Source: Chitinophaga polysaccharea (GTDB lineage Bacteria > Bacteroidota > Bacteroidia > Chitinophagales > Chitinophagaceae). Taken from it: a stretch of DNA of 64,000 nucleotides. The position numbers were made by a program, and so were the translations under genes. Location of the stretch: NCBI RefSeq assembly GCF_902150045.1, contig NZ_CABFVU010000001.1, positions 1,178,001-1,242,000 of the forward strand, in the 5' to 3' direction. Each line of letters opens with the position of its first letter. Position 1 is the first letter of the stretch. The notes below the pieces were generated by a model. That model did no database searches. It had not been told where the DNA came from and was given only the letters and a program-made list of their open reading frames with translations. Below are positions 63,080 through 64,000 of the stretch, piece after piece.

Positions 63080-64000
63080 ATGCAACAACGTTCGGGTGGA
63101 TGGAAAGTGATCAATAACTGGCTGGGCGAAAAAGACCTGAAGCCCTTCAAATTCCAGGAGGATGCCTGGAAGGCTTACCTGCAGGGTAAATCGGGAATTG
63201 TAAATGCCCCTACCGGCTTCGGGAAAACCTTCTCCCTGTTCCTGGGAGCCGTTATCGCATGGATTGATGCGCACCCAAAGGATTATACCCGTAAAACAAA
63301 AAATGGCTTACAGCTTTTGTGGATAACACCGCTGCGCGCACTCGCCAAAGACCTTGGCAGAGCCATGGAAAGCGCGCTGCAGGAGCTCAATGTTCCCTGG
63401 CAGGTAGGCATCCGCAGCGGCGACACGCCTGTTTCTACCCGCGCAGCACAAAAAAAGCAAATGCCGGAAGTGCTGATCATTACACCGGAAAGCCTGCACC
63501 TGCTGCTGGCACAAAAAGAATATCCCTCCGTTTTTAAACACCTGCACACCGTTGTGGTAGATGAATGGCATGAACTCATAGGCAGCAAGCGCGGCGTGAT
63601 GGTGGAGCTTGGCCTCAGCCGCCTGAGAGGACTGCATGAAAACCAGCTGAAGGTGTGGGGGATCTCCGCTACTATCGGCAACCTCGACGAGGCGATGGAA
63701 GTATTGCTGGGACCGTATCACAGCGATGGGCTTATTATCCGCGCCAAACTGAAAAAGAATATTACCCTGAAAAGCGTGATCCCCCATGAAATAGAAAACT
63801 ATCCCTGGGCAGGGCACCTGGGGATCAAAATGCTGCCACAGGCGCTTCCTGTTATCAACGACAGTCAAACCACGCTGATATTCACCAATACCCGGTCCCA
63901 ATCTGAACTATGGTACCAGGCCCTGCTACGGGAAGATCCCAGGCTGGCCGGCGCACTGGCACTGCATCACGGGTCTATAGACATGGAACTGCGCATATGG
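63080..64000 (+). CDS. Ligase-associated DEXH-box helicase (Lhr-like), N-terminal 307 codons
   Basis: Open from the ATG at 63080 to the right edge, so the 3' part is missing. Helicase motifs are visible in order: Q-like FKFQEDAW, Walker A NAPTGFGKTFS, LLWITPLRALAKDL, VLIITPESLHLLL, the DEXH box VVVDEWHEL, GISATIGN, and the start of the second RecA-like domain with LIFTNTRSQSELWYQ. This is the third member of the ligase-exonuclease-helicase set. In most relatives all three are adjacent; here the other two are at 53277-55892. Confidence 0.92.
   Translation, partial: MQQRSGGWKVINNWLGEKDLKPFKFQEDAWKAYLQGKSGIVNAPTGFGKTFSLFLGAVIAWIDAHPKDYTRKTKNGLQLLWITPLRALAKDLGRAMESALQELNVPWQVGIRSGDTPVSTRAAQKKQMPEVLIITPESLHLLLAQKEYPSVFKHLHTVVVDEWHELIGSKRGVMVELGLSRLRGLHENQLKVWGISATIGNLDEAMEVLLGPYHSDGLIIRAKLKKNITLKSVIPHEIENYPWAGHLGIKMLPQALPVINDSQTTLIFTNTRSQSELWYQALLREDPRLAGALALHHGSIDMELRIW

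Overview
The window reads as chromosome of a Bacteroidota bacterium, most likely a Chitinophagaceae member near Chitinophaga (inference). The evidence is a SusC/SusD pair, lipoproteins with Bacteroidota-type lipoboxes, several TAnnTTTG -7 promoter boxes close to start codons, dialkylresorcinol/flexirubin-type genes, and a LigD-independent ligase/exonuclease/helicase set. I see no tRNA, rRNA, CRISPR array, insertion sequence or prophage.

Layout. 1-5 kb: the start of a probable c-type cytochrome, then a SusD/SusC outer-membrane uptake pair, all on the minus strand. 5.6-12 kb, plus strand: an Ada-like regulator/DNA-repair protein, an SRPBCC protein, a 1310-residue Pls/PosA-type non-ribosomal peptide synthetase (adenylation, carrier, three membrane/beta-helix modules) and a GNAT acetyltransferase. 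12-30 kb: a complete uronate locus. One minus-strand operon carries kduI, GH105-DUF4861, kduD, a LacI-type regulator, GH88 and DUF2264. A heparinase II/III-like lyase and uxaA diverge from a shared region. A second minus-strand operon carries uxaB, uxaC, kdgK, kdgA and exuT. Unsaturated uronates from lyase action go through GH88/GH105, KduI and KduD to KDG. Galacturonate goes through UxaC, UxaB and UxaA to KDG. KdgK and KdgA finish both routes. Three near-identical palindromes (TGCAAACGTTTGCA type) sit ahead of kduI, between the lyase gene and uxaA, and inside the end of kdgA ahead of exuT; they are probably the sites of the embedded LacI regulator.

30-40 kb: housekeeping genes (mnmA, an RsmB/NOP-type rRNA methylase, sucB, sucA, rpsT), a secreted M14 peptidase, and a DUF1016 nuclease gene split by a one-base frameshift. 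40.5-49 kb: a compact nine-gene minus-strand cluster with chain-length-factor-like KS, active KS, acyl carrier protein, ABC-2 permease, ABC ATPase, BtrH-like acyltransferase, an unknown 132-residue protein, KAS III (DarB-like) and DarA-like protein. It resembles the dialkylresorcinol part of flexirubin clusters with its own exporter, but without the aryl-polyene genes. Three phased 16-base direct repeats lie just upstream of the darA-like gene.

49-64 kb: a head-GIN lipoprotein, guaA, an orphan type-1 periplasmic-binding lipoprotein, a ligase-associated exonuclease and ATP-dependent DNA ligase, an MFS exporter with a divergent Lrp/AsnC regulator, small secreted proteins, an AraC regulator, a SnoaL-like protein, an S66 LD-carboxypeptidase, an NCS2 purine permease and the first 307 codons of the ligase-associated DEXH helicase, which runs off the right edge. 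The best candidates for undescribed biology are the Pls-like synthetase with its GNAT partner, the compact resorcinol-type cluster with its BtrH protein and upstream repeats, and the LacI operator network.
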